Shown here: positions 32,989 to 41,672 of the stretch, piece after piece | How the letters are laid out: each line of letters starts with the position of its first letter | How positions within the stretch are numbered: position 1 is the first letter of the stretch | Notes under the pieces: generated by a model | Seen by the model: the letters and a program-made list of their open reading frames with translations, nothing else | What the model was told of the DNA's origin: nothing | Databases searched by the model: none | Assembly: GCA_946557785.1 (NCBI GenBank) | Contig: CAMNTH010000024.1 | Coordinates: forward strand, 1 to 52,286 | From: an uncultured Blautia sp. | GTDB lineage: Bacteria > Bacillota > Clostridia > Lachnospirales > Lachnospiraceae | DNA: 52,286 bases | Direction of reading: 5' to 3' | Position numbers and translations under genes: made by a program

Positions 32989-33618
32989 TCATGCTTTTGA
33001 AATCGGGGGGATCCCCTTCTCCCCTGTAAGAGCTGCTTTCGCCAGCTTGTCTGCCTCTTCATTATAGAGATCGCCGGAATGAGCCTTTACCTTTTGAAAG
33101 CTTATCTGCACATATTCCTCCATATGCTTCATATATGCCGCATATTTCCCCGTGAGCACATGATTCGTCTTCCATTCTCCCCGTGCCCATTTCTCAATTC
33201 CAACGTAGTCGTAACGAAGTTCTATGGATTTGTAACCATTTTTCGCAGCCCACTTTACAGCATACATTGCTCCAAGCATCTCACCTGCAACATTTCGTAT
33301 TGCTAGGGAATCGGGATTATCTCCATTTCCAGACTCTTTGATAATTTTTCCATCAGGCGTTAAGAGCACGCATCCAAAGGAATATCTTCCTGCGTTTACA
33401 TCAAAGCTTCCGTCTACATACGCAATCAGATGTTCCTCACCAGGGACCGTTATCTCCTGCTGTTTATCTCCTAAGTATGCTCTTGCTTCCTCTTCTGTGG
33501 AAAACCCTTTGTATTCTGCCCCCGAAACCCCCGTTACCATACTGCTGCACGCATTCCAGGAATAGAACACTCCGGTTTTTCTGCCCTTTTTAACAGCATA
33601 AACTTTCTTTTTTGCCAT
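32989..33618 (-). CDS. rnhA: Ribonuclease HI with N-terminal viroplasmin domain
   Basis: A 209-residue enzyme cutting RNA in RNA-DNA hybrids. The N-terminal caulimovirus-viroplasmin-like domain (about residues 3-47, YAVKKGRKTGVFYSWNAC... with GAEYKGFSTEEEARAYL) helps bind the hybrid. The RNase H domain follows with acidic catalytic residues in YVDGSFD, EMLGA, RYDYVGIEKW and HSGDLYNEEAD. AAGGAG lies 5 bases before the ATG at 33618; 14 codons of upstream open frame are dropped. It complements RNase HII at 23298-24059. Confidence 0.92.
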   Translation of the reverse strand: MAKKKVYAVKKGRKTGVFYSWNACSSMVTGVSGAEYKGFSTEEEARAYLGDKQQEITVPGEEHLIAYVDGSFDVNAGRYSFGCVLLTPDGKIIKESGNGDNPDSLAIRNVAGEMLGAMYAVKWAAKNGYKSIELRYDYVGIEKWARGEWKTNHVLTGKYAAYMKHMEEYVQISFQKVKAHSGDLYNEEADKLAKAALTGEKGIPPISKA

Positions 33619-33674
33619 GTGAACTCCTTCAAAACCCGAGACTATTTTTTTATTATACAAAATGCCCGGAGCAT

Positions 33675-33703
33675 TTGCAAGGCTTTCAGGAATGTGTTAA
33701 AAT
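33675..33703 (+). promoter_or_regulatory. Promoter of the DUF1015 gene
   Basis: TTGCAA at 33675-33680, 17-base spacer, TAAAAT at 33698-33703 with TGT before it. A small ATCCAT/ATGGAT hairpin is in the leader at 33726-33742. Confidence 0.75.
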
Positions 33704-33756
33704 AAAAGGGATTTTTTAATGAAGGATCCATAAAAAATGGATGAGAGGAGTCTATT

Positions 33757-35001
33757 ATGGCAGTATTTCAAGCATTCTGTGCATTACGGCCAACGCCGGA
33801 AATGGCAGATAAGGTGGCAGCCCTCCCGTATGATGTGGTAAACCGGGAAGAAGCGCGTGCGATCGGTGAAAAAAATCCGCATTCCTTTCTGCATGTGGAT
33901 CGTGCAGAGATGGATTTAAGCCCGGATACAGATTTATATGATGCGAAGGTTTATGAAAAGGCATGTCAGAATCTGAATGGCATGGAGGCAAAGGGTATCC
34001 TGATCCAGGACGAAAAACCCTGTTACTATATTTATGAACTTACAAGAAAAGGAAAAACACAGACCGGTATTGTGGGCTGCAGTTCCATTGATGATTATAT
34101 GAACGGAATTGTGAAAAAGCATGAACTTACAAGAGAAGATAAAGAACAGGACCGTATCCGTCACGTTGATGTGTGTGGTGCAAATACAGGGCCTATTTAT
34201 CTGGCATGCAAATATACACAGGAGCTTCTTTCAATGATTGCCCAATGGAAACAGGCGCATGACTCTGTCTACGATTTTATTGCGGAAGACGGAATCAGAC
34301 ATCGGGTTTGGGTAATCGACGGCGAAGAGGAAACCCGCTGCATTCATCAGGAATTTGAAAAGATTTCCTCCATCTACATAGCCGATGGGCACCACCGTGC
34401 TGCATCAGCAGTTAAGGTTGGCCTAAAAAGACGGGCAGAACATCCGGATTACACAGGAAATGAGGAATTTAACTATTTTCTCTCCGTCGTATTCCCCTAT
34501 GATGAGCTGACAATCCTTCCCTACAACCGGGTAGTTCACGACTTAAACTCCCTGGATGAAAAAGCCTTCTTAGGCAGCCTGAAATTTAACTTTGAATTAA
34601 TGCTCATGCCGGGTTTTCCATGCAAGCCTGTAGAGAAACACAGTATGGGAATGTATGTGGGCGGTGAATGGTACCACTTAAAAGCATGGAAGGATGTTTT
34701 TGAAAAGGAAGATGTGGTAGGTCAGCTTGATGTATCCATCCTCCAGAAAAAAATTCTTTCCGTTGTTCTCGGCATTCAGGATCCAAGAGTTGACCAGCGA
34801 ATCAGCTTTGTGGGCGGAAACCACAAATTAACGGAGCTGGCAGAAATGGCAGACAAAACAGGCGGCGTTGCTTTTGCCATGTACCCTACCTCCATGGAAG
34901 ACCTGATGAAAATTGCAGACGAAGGCAAACTGATGCCTCCCAAGTCCACCTGGTTTGAACCTAAGCTTCGCAGCGGACTTTTTATCCATAAATTGTCCTA
35001 A
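33757..35001 (+). CDS. DUF1015 family protein
   Basis: A 414-residue soluble protein of DUF1015. Notable is the IADGHHRAASA motif (Asp210-Gly-His-His-Arg214), which resembles the phosphate-binding motif of the ParB/sulfiredoxin-fold serine kinases. In many Clostridia the family lies by serC/serA, which also hints at serine metabolism; those genes are not in this window. N-terminal LRPTPEMADKVAALPYDVV is the family start. An AGAGGAG site precedes the ATG. It has its own promoter and ends 111 bases before the BMC shell genes. Serine kinase activity is a hypothesis only. Confidence 0.85.
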   Translation: MAVFQAFCALRPTPEMADKVAALPYDVVNREEARAIGEKNPHSFLHVDRAEMDLSPDTDLYDAKVYEKACQNLNGMEAKGILIQDEKPCYYIYELTRKGKTQTGIVGCSSIDDYMNGIVKKHELTREDKEQDRIRHVDVCGANTGPIYLACKYTQELLSMIAQWKQAHDSVYDFIAEDGIRHRVWVIDGEEETRCIHQEFEKISSIYIADGHHRAASAVKVGLKRRAEHPDYTGNEEFNYFLSVVFPYDELTILPYNRVVHDLNSLDEKAFLGSLKFNFELMLMPGFPCKPVEKHSMGMYVGGEWYHLKAWKDVFEKEDVVGQLDVSILQKKILSVVLGIQDPRVDQRISFVGGNHKLTELAEMADKTGGVAFAMYPTSMEDLMKIADEGKLMPPKSTWFEPKLRSGLFIHKLS

Positions 35002-35028
35002 AAGGCAGCTGAAGTTCTTCCAATTTTC

Positions 35029-35057
35029 TTGTAATTTTTCTCCGGAACAGGTATACT
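35029..35057 (+). promoter_or_regulatory. Promoter of the BMC shell protein genes
   Basis: TTGTAA at 35029-35034, 17-base spacer, TATACT at 35052-35057. It gives the shell genes a start separate from the DUF1015 gene. Confidence 0.7.
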
Positions 35058-35112
35058 AAAGGTAACAATTTGGCAATCACAGTGAAATCATTCATGTAAT
35101 ATGGGAGGTATT

Positions 35113-35412
35113 ATGGCAGAAAAATATGACGGCATGGCAGTAGGTGTATTTGAACTGGATAACCTGGTTGCCTGCTTTGTAGCCCTTGACGCTGCTTCCA
35201 AGGCAGCAAACGTAAAAATCCAGAGTGTAGAACGAAATCGTCTAAAAAGCGGAGCCTGCGTTAAAATACGGGGATCCGTATCTGATGTGAACGCCGCCAT
35301 GGAAGTGGCACTTGAAAAAGCAAGGCCATTGGCAAAGATCGTACATCACACAGTAATTGCATCTCCTACCGCAGATACAGAAGTGGCTTTGAATATGACC
35401 ATCAACAAATAA
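35113..35412 (+). CDS. BMC-domain (microcompartment shell) protein 1
   Basis: A 99-residue protein covering a single Pfam BMC domain, the building block of hexameric shell tiles. The fold signature is GMAVGVFELDNLVACFVALDAA, followed by AANVKIQSVERNRLKSGACVKIRG and SVSDVNAAMEVALEKA. The pore loop differs from classic PduA/EutM KIGSG and carries RLKSG. GGAGGT lies 4 bases before the ATG at 35113. It pairs with a second shell protein 16 bases downstream but no signature enzyme, BMC-P vertex protein or EutL-type protein is in the window, so cargo is unknown. Confidence 0.9.
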   Translation: MAEKYDGMAVGVFELDNLVACFVALDAASKAANVKIQSVERNRLKSGACVKIRGSVSDVNAAMEVALEKARPLAKIVHHTVIASPTADTEVALNMTINK

Positions 35413-35427
35413 AGTGAGGATAAAATT

Positions 35428-35718
35428 ATGACCTATGGAGCTTTTGGATTAGTAGAGGTTCTTGGCAGCAGCAATGCAATCCTGGTTGTGGATCAGATGC
35501 TGAAAGCCTCCGAAGTTTCTTTCCGTACATGGAATACCAAATGTGGTGGACACGCTACCGTCTTTTTAAGCGGCGATGTGGCGGCCGTAACAGCTGCAGT
35601 TGACAGCATCCAGGAAAATCCGCCCTGTGAAGTCATTGCAGCCGCAGTTATTTCCAACCCTTCCGACGAGACTATCCGCCTGGTTGAGGAGGATGCTGCC
35701 AAGCATCAATTCCAATAA
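35428..35718 (+). CDS. BMC-domain (microcompartment shell) protein 2
   Basis: A 96-residue single BMC-domain protein: YGAFGLVEVLGSSNAILVVDQMLKAS, then VSFRTWNTKCGGHATVFLSGDVAAVTAAVD, then VIAAAVISNPSDETIRLVEED. The pore loop reads NTKCGGH, with a Cys, which in some shell proteins binds a metal or Fe-S centre. It is cotranscribed with BMC protein 1, 16 bases apart, with GTGAGGA before the ATG. The alkD-like gene is convergent immediately after; no clear terminator is seen between them. Confidence 0.9.
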   Translation: MTYGAFGLVEVLGSSNAILVVDQMLKASEVSFRTWNTKCGGHATVFLSGDVAAVTAAVDSIQENPPCEVIAAAVISNPSDETIRLVEEDAAKHQFQ

Positions 35719-35734
35719 AAGCCTGTTTCCCAGC

Positions 35735-36424
35735 CTATTTTATTTTCACCTTCAGGCTGCGCAGATAATCCTTTGTTTCTTTTGGAATACAATAACTTTC
35801 AATGGCCTTCTGGATCGTTTTGTTATGGATCCAGGGGGTCAGTTTTTTCTCCTTGATATAAGGAATTGCAGCATCGTACTGTTTCACAAGGGCCATGCTG
35901 AAATACCAGGCCGCTGCCATCTTGATGTAATAATCCTCTGATGCTGCCGAAGCTGCAAGCTCCAGCATTTCCGGCTCAAAAGCATCGTCCAGAAAATATC
36001 CCAAAAGCGTTACGATTCCAAAGCGGACTGCATAAATATGTTGGCTTCTAAGCCACTGCTTCACTCTTTCATATACAAGGGGCAGATCCTTTTTGAAAGC
36101 CTTTGGGGGCATGGTATCACAGGTTGCCCAATTATCTACATAGGGCAGAAACTTATCCAGCTGGTCAAGAAGCTCTTCCAGATTTTCATACAGAATGGGC
36201 AAAAGAAACCCATGGAGATTGTTTTCTTCATAATAATAATGAGGAAGCTCTTTAATAAATTCTCCTGCTTCTTTGCGCTTCCCTACTTCTTTGGCATATT
36301 TCCGTAGTACAGGGATGCGCACCCCGATAATCCGCTCAGGCGAAATATTGGGAATTAGTTTTGCATGGAATGCCTGGTGCCCTTTATCCTGCAGCTCAAA
36401 AAGCTCTTTTATGATCTGTTCCAT
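35735..36424 (-). CDS. DNA alkylation repair protein (AlkD-like HEAT-repeat glycosylase)
   Basis: A 229-residue all-helical protein of the AlkD family, which removes 3-methyl- and 7-methyl-purines. Recognised by GVRIPVLRKYAKEVGKR (about residue 33-49), the YVDNWATCDTMPPKAFKK block (about 97-114) and the later DYYIKMAAAWYFSMALVK segment. The YVDNWATCD Asp is the catalytic-pocket position of the family. AGGAGG precedes the ATG at 36424. Monocistronic. Confidence 0.9.
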   Translation of the reverse strand: MEQIIKELFELQDKGHQAFHAKLIPNISPERIIGVRIPVLRKYAKEVGKRKEAGEFIKELPHYYYEENNLHGFLLPILYENLEELLDQLDKFLPYVDNWATCDTMPPKAFKKDLPLVYERVKQWLRSQHIYAVRFGIVTLLGYFLDDAFEPEMLELAASAASEDYYIKMAAAWYFSMALVKQYDAAIPYIKEKKLTPWIHNKTIQKAIESYCIPKETKDYLRSLKVKIK

Positions 36425-36496
36425 TATATATCTCCTCCTTTCTTATCCTGCATTATAACTTTTTGCACAAATCATGTCAAACTGTAAAAAAATATC

Positions 36497-36524
36497 TTGA
36501 TTTTCAAAATAAATTGATTACAAT
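36497..36524 (+). promoter_or_regulatory. Promoter of the alcohol/aldehyde dehydrogenase pair
   Basis: TTGATT at 36497-36502, 16-base spacer, TACAAT at 36519-36524. Confidence 0.6.
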
Positions 36525-36580
36525 AGAATGGTACTTTACATTTTCTACATGTTAAACAATGACGCAGGAGATCTTTTATT

Positions 36581-37795
36581 ATGAACAAATTAAAAAAAGC
36601 ATATTGCCGTACCTTTCAGACCGTATTTAAAATCGCACTCCCCTTTCTTCCCTACAGAAAGCCAAAAATCGTTTCCAGTGTGAAGGATATCCCGGACATA
36701 TTGGAAAAGCGCCGCTGCCAGCGGGCTATGATCATCACAGATTCTGGAATCCATTCCCACGGACTTACAAACCGTCTGGAAAAAGCCCTGGCCCAGCATG
36801 GCCTGCCCTACTTCATTTATGACGAAACCGTGGCAAATCCCACTACTGCCAATGTAGAAGCTGCAGTGAATCTTTACCGTTCCAACTGCTGCGATTCCAT
36901 CATAGGCTTTGGGGGCGGTTCCAGCATGGACTGTGCCAAAGCCGTAGGTGCCCGCATCGCATGTCCCCGCAGGCCCCTGTCAAAAGTGAAAGGGATCCTA
37001 AAAGTCCGCAGGCGGCTGCCTCTTCTTATTGCCATTCCAACCACAGCAGGAACCGGAAGCGAAACTACCCTTGCGGCTGTGATCACGGACGCAGAAACAA
37101 GACACAAATATGCCATCAACGATTTCCCGCTGATCCCCAAATACGCAGTACTGGATCCCAAAGTTACCTTAAGCCTGCCCCCTTCTATCACAGCCGCTAC
37201 CGGAATGGATGCACTTACCCATGCAGTGGAAGCCTATATCGGCAACTCTACCATGCCGGATACCAGAAGGGATGCGCTTCGGGCAGTAAGGCTGATCTTC
37301 CAAAACCTGGATACTGCCTACATAGACGGAGGCAATGTAGAAGCGCGGAAAAATATGCTGAAGGCCTCTTTTTATGCAGGGTGCGCATTTACAAAATCTT
37401 ATGTGGGATATGTCCATGCGATTGCCCATTCCCTTGGCGGGGAATACAATGTCCCCCATGGACTTGCCAATGCAGTCATCCTTCCATCTGTACTTGAGGC
37501 CTACGGATCATCCATTCATAAAAAGCTATATCGTCTGGCTGTAGAAGCCGGCATAGCCGGGGCTGAAACACCTTATGACCAGGCAGCACAGGCTTTTATC
37601 CAGTCCATCAAAGAAATGAAAACACGCTACGGTATTGGAGACACCATAAAAGAAATCAAGGAGCAAGACATACCCAAGCTCTCCCATTATGCAGATAAGG
37701 AAGCCAATCCGCTTTACCCGGTACCTGTTCTTTTTGATGTCAAGGAGCTGGAAGTATTTTACAGAAATCTTATGGAGGATTCCCATTATGAATAA
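36581..37795 (+). CDS. Iron-containing alcohol dehydrogenase
   Basis: NAD(P)-dependent group III dehydrogenase of 404 residues. The nucleotide motif GFGGGSSMDCAKAVGA (about residue 109), the TTAGTGSE loop (about 153) and the metal ligands in DALTHAVEAYI and HAIAHSLGGEYNVPHGLANA are all present. A basic, hydrophobic extension of about 35 residues (FKIALPFLPYRKPKIV) may associate with the membrane. Its stop overlaps the start of the aldehyde dehydrogenase by 8 bases, so the two interconvert alcohol, aldehyde and acid as a pair. Substrate chain length is unknown. Confidence 0.93.
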   Translation: MNKLKKAYCRTFQTVFKIALPFLPYRKPKIVSSVKDIPDILEKRRCQRAMIITDSGIHSHGLTNRLEKALAQHGLPYFIYDETVANPTTANVEAAVNLYRSNCCDSIIGFGGGSSMDCAKAVGARIACPRRPLSKVKGILKVRRRLPLLIAIPTTAGTGSETTLAAVITDAETRHKYAINDFPLIPKYAVLDPKVTLSLPPSITAATGMDALTHAVEAYIGNSTMPDTRRDALRAVRLIFQNLDTAYIDGGNVEARKNMLKASFYAGCAFTKSYVGYVHAIAHSLGGEYNVPHGLANAVILPSVLEAYGSSIHKKLYRLAVEAGIAGAETPYDQAAQAFIQSIKEMKTRYGIGDTIKEIKEQDIPKLSHYADKEANPLYPVPVLFDVKELEVFYRNLMEDSHYE

Positions 37796-39167
37796 AACTC
37801 AAATCAAAGAAATCATTTCACGTCAGAGAACCTTTTTCTATACAGGCGCCACCCTGGATATTTCCTTTCGCCTTGACGCCTTGCGCCGCCTGAAGACCTG
37901 CATACAGGTTCACAAGGAGGATATCAGCCGCGCCGTCCAGGCTGACCTTGGCAAAAGTGCCTTCGAAAGCTATATGTGTGAAACAGGCCTTGTATTAAAT
38001 GAAATTACCTATATGCTCCGCCATGCGAAATCTTTGTCTAAAGAAAAAACGGTCCGCACGCCCCTTTCTCAGTTTCATTCCAGGAGTTACAAAAAGCCTT
38101 CTCCCTACGGAGTCGTTCTTTTAATGAGTCCCTGGAATTATCCCTTCCTCCTTACCATGGAGCCCCTGGTGGATGCCCTTGCAGCAGGAAACACTGCAGT
38201 AATTAAGCCCAGTGCCTATTCTCCCCATACCAGTCAGATCGTTTCCCGCATCATTGAGGAATGTTTTCCTCCGGAATATGCAGCTGTAGTCACTGGCGGA
38301 AGGGAGGAAAACACCTGTCTCCTTGAAGAGCATTTCGACTATATCTTCTTTACCGGAAGCCAGGCTGTTGGAAGGGAGGTTATGAAAAAGGCTTCTGACA
38401 ATCTTACTCCTATCACCCTGGAGCTTGGAGGCAAAAGCCCATGTATTGTAGACAAAACTGCAGACCTTCAGCTTGCTGCCAGAAGAATCATCTTCGGCAA
38501 ATTTTTAAACTGCGGCCAGACATGCGTTGCCCCGGATTACATTTTCTGTGACGCAGACATAAAGGACGCCCTTCTGGCAGAACTGAAAAAACAGGCATTA
38601 ACACAGTTTGGAAACGTCCCTTTTGCGAATCCGGACTACGGAAAAATCATTAACCAGAAGCACTTTGACCGTATCCTTGGACTAATAGATCCTTCCAAAG
38701 TAGTGCTGGGCGGAAACAGCCTCCCGGATTCCCTGAAAATCGAACCAACCATTATGAATTCTGTTTCCTTTGAAGATCCGGTCATGCAGCAGGAAATTTT
38801 CGGTCCTGTACTTCCCATCCTCACCTACCAGAGTCTGGATGATGCCATTAAAAAGCTCAATTCCATGCCCCATCCCCTTGCTCTGTACCTTTTTACAAAG
38901 AATAAGGAAAACGCCCGCAAAGTTACCTCCCGCTGCGGCTTTGGAGGAGGATGCATCAATGATACAGTAATCCACCTGGCTACAACAGAAATGGGCTTCG
39001 GAGGCTTTGGCGAAAGCGGCATGGGAAGCTATCACGGCAGAGAAGGCTTTTGTACCTTTTCCCACTCCAAAAGCATTGTGGATAAAAAGTTATGGCTTGA
39101 TCTTCCCATGCGCTACCAGCCATACAAAAGGATCCATGATAAGCTGATTCACCTTTTCCTTAGGTAA
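37788..39167 (+). CDS. Aldehyde dehydrogenase, class 3-like
   Basis: NAD(P)-dependent aldehyde dehydrogenase of 459 residues, close to the ALDH3 family, which oxidises medium- and long-chain aldehydes. The N-terminal RQRTFFYTGATLDISFRLDALRRL is the ALDH3 start, ELGGKSP contains the catalytic Glu (about residue 210), and NCGQTCVAPDYI the nucleophilic Cys (about 245). QQEIFGPVLPI near residue 330 contacts the cofactor. It is not of the CoA-acylating PduP/EutE type. The start at 37788 is set by GGAGG 9 bases upstream within the end of the alcohol dehydrogenase gene. Confidence 0.93.
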   Translation: MNKTQIKEIISRQRTFFYTGATLDISFRLDALRRLKTCIQVHKEDISRAVQADLGKSAFESYMCETGLVLNEITYMLRHAKSLSKEKTVRTPLSQFHSRSYKKPSPYGVVLLMSPWNYPFLLTMEPLVDALAAGNTAVIKPSAYSPHTSQIVSRIIEECFPPEYAAVVTGGREENTCLLEEHFDYIFFTGSQAVGREVMKKASDNLTPITLELGGKSPCIVDKTADLQLAARRIIFGKFLNCGQTCVAPDYIFCDADIKDALLAELKKQALTQFGNVPFANPDYGKIINQKHFDRILGLIDPSKVVLGGNSLPDSLKIEPTIMNSVSFEDPVMQQEIFGPVLPILTYQSLDDAIKKLNSMPHPLALYLFTKNKENARKVTSRCGFGGGCINDTVIHLATTEMGFGGFGESGMGSYHGREGFCTFSHSKSIVDKKLWLDLPMRYQPYKRIHDKLIHLFLR

Positions 39168-39180
39168 AACTATAGCATTG

Positions 39181-40476
39181 CTATTTGGGCGCTTTGGCAT
39201 TTGGATAAATTTTATCCAGCCTTCCATCGTCAAAGCGCTCATCCATAATCTTCTGCCACGAGCTTTTGGGAGGGATTCCTTGTGATCTTTGCCCGCTTCG
39301 CACCAGGGCCATACAGGATACCGCCATATTGGCACACATAAAAAAGACCAAAACCAGAGTAAGGAGCTTTCCGATTTTTATGGGAATCTTTTCAATCAGG
39401 CAGGACGCCCTTGGATAAAGAAGCTTCATCCACACCACTGCCGCAAGTCCCCAGAAAAAGCAAAACAGAAGATTCACACGTCCTCCAAGGTTAAAAGGAA
39501 TGTGGCTGTAATCCCAAAAGATTTTGCCGAAGATCAGCTCCGTAAACACGCTGCAAAGATATTCATAAACCCCTCCAAGACAGGTACCTGCAGCAAAAAG
39601 GAAGAAATTGGAGCGCTCCTTGTATCTATATAAAAGCAAAGTTGCAGCTGCAATTGCAAGCCCCCACACAATGCTGAAAGGTCCCCATACCACACTGCTT
39701 CTGCTCATCCATCGCCCCATGGAAAATCTGCAGAAAACAGTCTCAACCAAATCTCCTAAAAACGCCCCCATCACAAACAGCCATATAAGTTTGTCCGGTC
39801 CGCATCCGTAAGCAAATATATCCGGATCTGGTTTCGGTTCTTTTGGAACACGCTCTACAGGATATGCTTTTTGAATACGGGCATCCACACGGGTGTAAAT
39901 TTCTCTTCCAAGCCTTGAACTGACCCCTGTCAGCCACTGATCTACTGCCTCCCACTGCTCCATACGCTTGCTGCGGCCCCGCATGATAATCAGCGTAGCT
40001 GCTGTATCCAATCCCAGCAAAACAGCAAGAGCCAAAAGAACAAACATCCTTGAGAAATCCGGAAGGAATCCCAAAATACTTACCAAAAGTGGATTCCCCC
40101 AATACATCATCAAAAGCGCAAGTGCACCCCACAGGGCAGAAGCCTGTACACAAATATAGCCGTCCAGATTGTAACGATTCCCGGAATAGTCCCACCAGCG
40201 TTCATGGTACATCCGCTCGATCAAATGCCCTGCAGCCCATTCCAGCACAGTGGTTACGATCACAGAGCTGGCAAACAGCCAAAAACCGGAAAGCTCCTGA
40301 AAGAACACAGTAATGATCACTGCTCCGATTCCATAGATCACACAAAGAGGAGCATTAATAAGACCCCTGTTTACAAACCGTTTCTGTTTTACAGCCGCTG
40401 AAACGGTTTCCAGGATCCACCCCAAAAACGAGTACGCAAAAAACAACCATAGAATTTCATATCCGCTATATACCAT
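39181..40476 (-). CDS. Membrane protein with two CmpB-type (putative ABC-transporter type IV) domains
   Basis: A 431-residue multi-spanning membrane protein. The N-terminal half has the CmpB family signature YSFLGWILETVSAAVKQKRFVNRGLINAPLCVIYGIG and the second half repeats it as MGAFLGDLVETVFCRFSMGRWMSRSSVVWGPFSIVWGL (about residue 232 on), so the protein is an internal duplication. About ten hydrophobic segments are visible, with a charged linker (KEPKPDPD) between halves. No ATPase partner is adjacent, so transport function is doubtful. It has a good promoter of its own. Confidence 0.85.
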   Translation of the reverse strand: MVYSGYEILWLFFAYSFLGWILETVSAAVKQKRFVNRGLINAPLCVIYGIGAVIITVFFQELSGFWLFASSVIVTTVLEWAAGHLIERMYHERWWDYSGNRYNLDGYICVQASALWGALALLMMYWGNPLLVSILGFLPDFSRMFVLLALAVLLGLDTAATLIIMRGRSKRMEQWEAVDQWLTGVSSRLGREIYTRVDARIQKAYPVERVPKEPKPDPDIFAYGCGPDKLIWLFVMGAFLGDLVETVFCRFSMGRWMSRSSVVWGPFSIVWGLAIAAATLLLYRYKERSNFFLFAAGTCLGGVYEYLCSVFTELIFGKIFWDYSHIPFNLGGRVNLLFCFFWGLAAVVWMKLLYPRASCLIEKIPIKIGKLLTLVLVFFMCANMAVSCMALVRSGQRSQGIPPKSSWQKIMDERFDDGRLDKIYPNAKAPK

Positions 40477-40556
40477 GTTTCTTCTCCTTTTGTGTCACAC
40501 AAAAGCAGGACAGAATTTTTCTCCCATCCATACCCATTGCTGCCAAATATAAAGAA

Positions 40557-40585
40557 ATTATAGCAGGCTCTTCCCCTTCCTGCAA
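40557..40585 (-). promoter_or_regulatory. Promoter of the double-CmpB gene
   Basis: Minus-strand TTGCAG (40585-40580), 17-base spacer, perfect TATAAT (40562-40557). Confidence 0.8.
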
Positions 40586-40646
40586 TGAGAATCTGTCTAA
40601 ATTCTGACAAATTCCGGTAATCTTCGACATTCAGGAGACAGAAACA

Positions 40647-40684
40647 GCCAGACAGACCGCCTGTAAGGGTTATGTCTGCCTGGC
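40647..40684 (-). terminator. Terminator after cysK
   Basis: Minus-strand stem GCCAGGCAGAC/GTCTGTCTGGC with one G-T pair, 16-base loop, followed by TGTTTCT. Confidence 0.8.
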
Positions 40685-40710
40685 CGCAAAAAGTGGAGCT
40701 TTAGATTCCG

Positions 40711-41640
40711 TTACATAAACAACGGAGTCGAATAATATCTGTCGCCGCTGTCCGGGAGAAGAGCCACAATGTTTTTTCCTTTATTCTCCGGCTTTTTTGC
40801 ATACGCTATAGCTGCATGAAGCACAGCACCGGAAGAAATACCTGCCAAAATTCCCTCTTTCTTTGCCAGAAGTTTTGCTGCTGCATATGCGTCCTCAATT
40901 TCTGCCTGGAAAATCTCATCATAGATTTCCGTATTTAATACTTCCGGCACAAATCCCGCCCCAATTCCCTGAATTTGATGGGCGCCGCTCTTTCCTTCAG
41001 AAAGTACGGGGGAATCCAAAGGCTCCAAAGCTACAATTTTAATATCAGGATTTTGGGATTTCAGATATTCGCCTATACCGGTAAGTGTTCCGCCTGTACC
41101 AACCCCTGCAATAAATAAATCCACCTTACCATCTGTATCCTTCCAGATTTCCGGTCCGGTAGTACGCCTGTGAGCCTCCGGATTTGCAGGATTTACAAAC
41201 TGCCCGGGAATAAACCCTCCCGGAATTTCCTTCACTAGCTCTTCTGCCTTATCAATCGCCCCCTGCATTCCCTTCGCCCCTTCTGTAAGGACAATTTCTG
41301 CACCGTAAGCCTTCAGAATATTCCGCCTCTCAATGCTCATGGTGTCCGGCATGGTTAAGATCATGCGGTATCCTTTGGCTGCTGCGATGGACGCAAGCCC
41401 AATGCCTGTATTCCCAGAAGTAGGCTCAATAATCACAGATTCTTCCCTTAAAAGCCCCTTTTCTTCTGCATCCTCAATCATAGCCTTAGCAACTCTATCC
41501 TTCACGCTTCCGGCCGGATTCAAATATTCCAGCTTCACCAGTACTTTTGCTTTCAGCCCAAGCTCCTTCTCAATGTTGGTAATCTCCATCAGGGGCGTAT
41601 TTCCAATAAGTCCCATGGCTCCTTTATAGATATTAGCCAT
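40711..41640 (-). CDS. cysK: Cysteine synthase A
   Basis: PLP enzyme making L-cysteine from O-acetylserine and sulfide. The 309 residues have the PLP Lys at about residue 47 in NPAGSVKDRVA, the TSGNTGIG substrate loop at 74-81 and the GVGTGGTLTGIG phosphate cradle near residue 176. Length and motifs are standard. It follows the ZIP transporter by 32 bases, likely in one message, and ends in a strong terminator. Sulfide made by the cysteine desulfidase family gene and this enzyme are opposite steps. Confidence 0.96.
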   Translation of the reverse strand: MANIYKGAMGLIGNTPLMEITNIEKELGLKAKVLVKLEYLNPAGSVKDRVAKAMIEDAEEKGLLREESVIIEPTSGNTGIGLASIAAAKGYRMILTMPDTMSIERRNILKAYGAEIVLTEGAKGMQGAIDKAEELVKEIPGGFIPGQFVNPANPEAHRRTTGPEIWKDTDGKVDLFIAGVGTGGTLTGIGEYLKSQNPDIKIVALEPLDSPVLSEGKSGAHQIQGIGAGFVPEVLNTEIYDEIFQAEIEDAYAAAKLLAKKEGILAGISSGAVLHAAIAYAKKPENKGKNIVALLPDSGDRYYSTPLFM

Positions 41641-41672
41641 TTTTATTTCCTCCTTCTTCCGGTACTTCTTTT

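Noticed and set aside
36581..39167. Alcohol and aldehyde dehydrogenases as cargo of the nearby BMC shell proteins
   Set aside because: The aldehyde dehydrogenase is ALDH3-like, not CoA-acylating, neither enzyme shows an obvious encapsulation peptide, and a convergent repair gene and separate promoters lie between.
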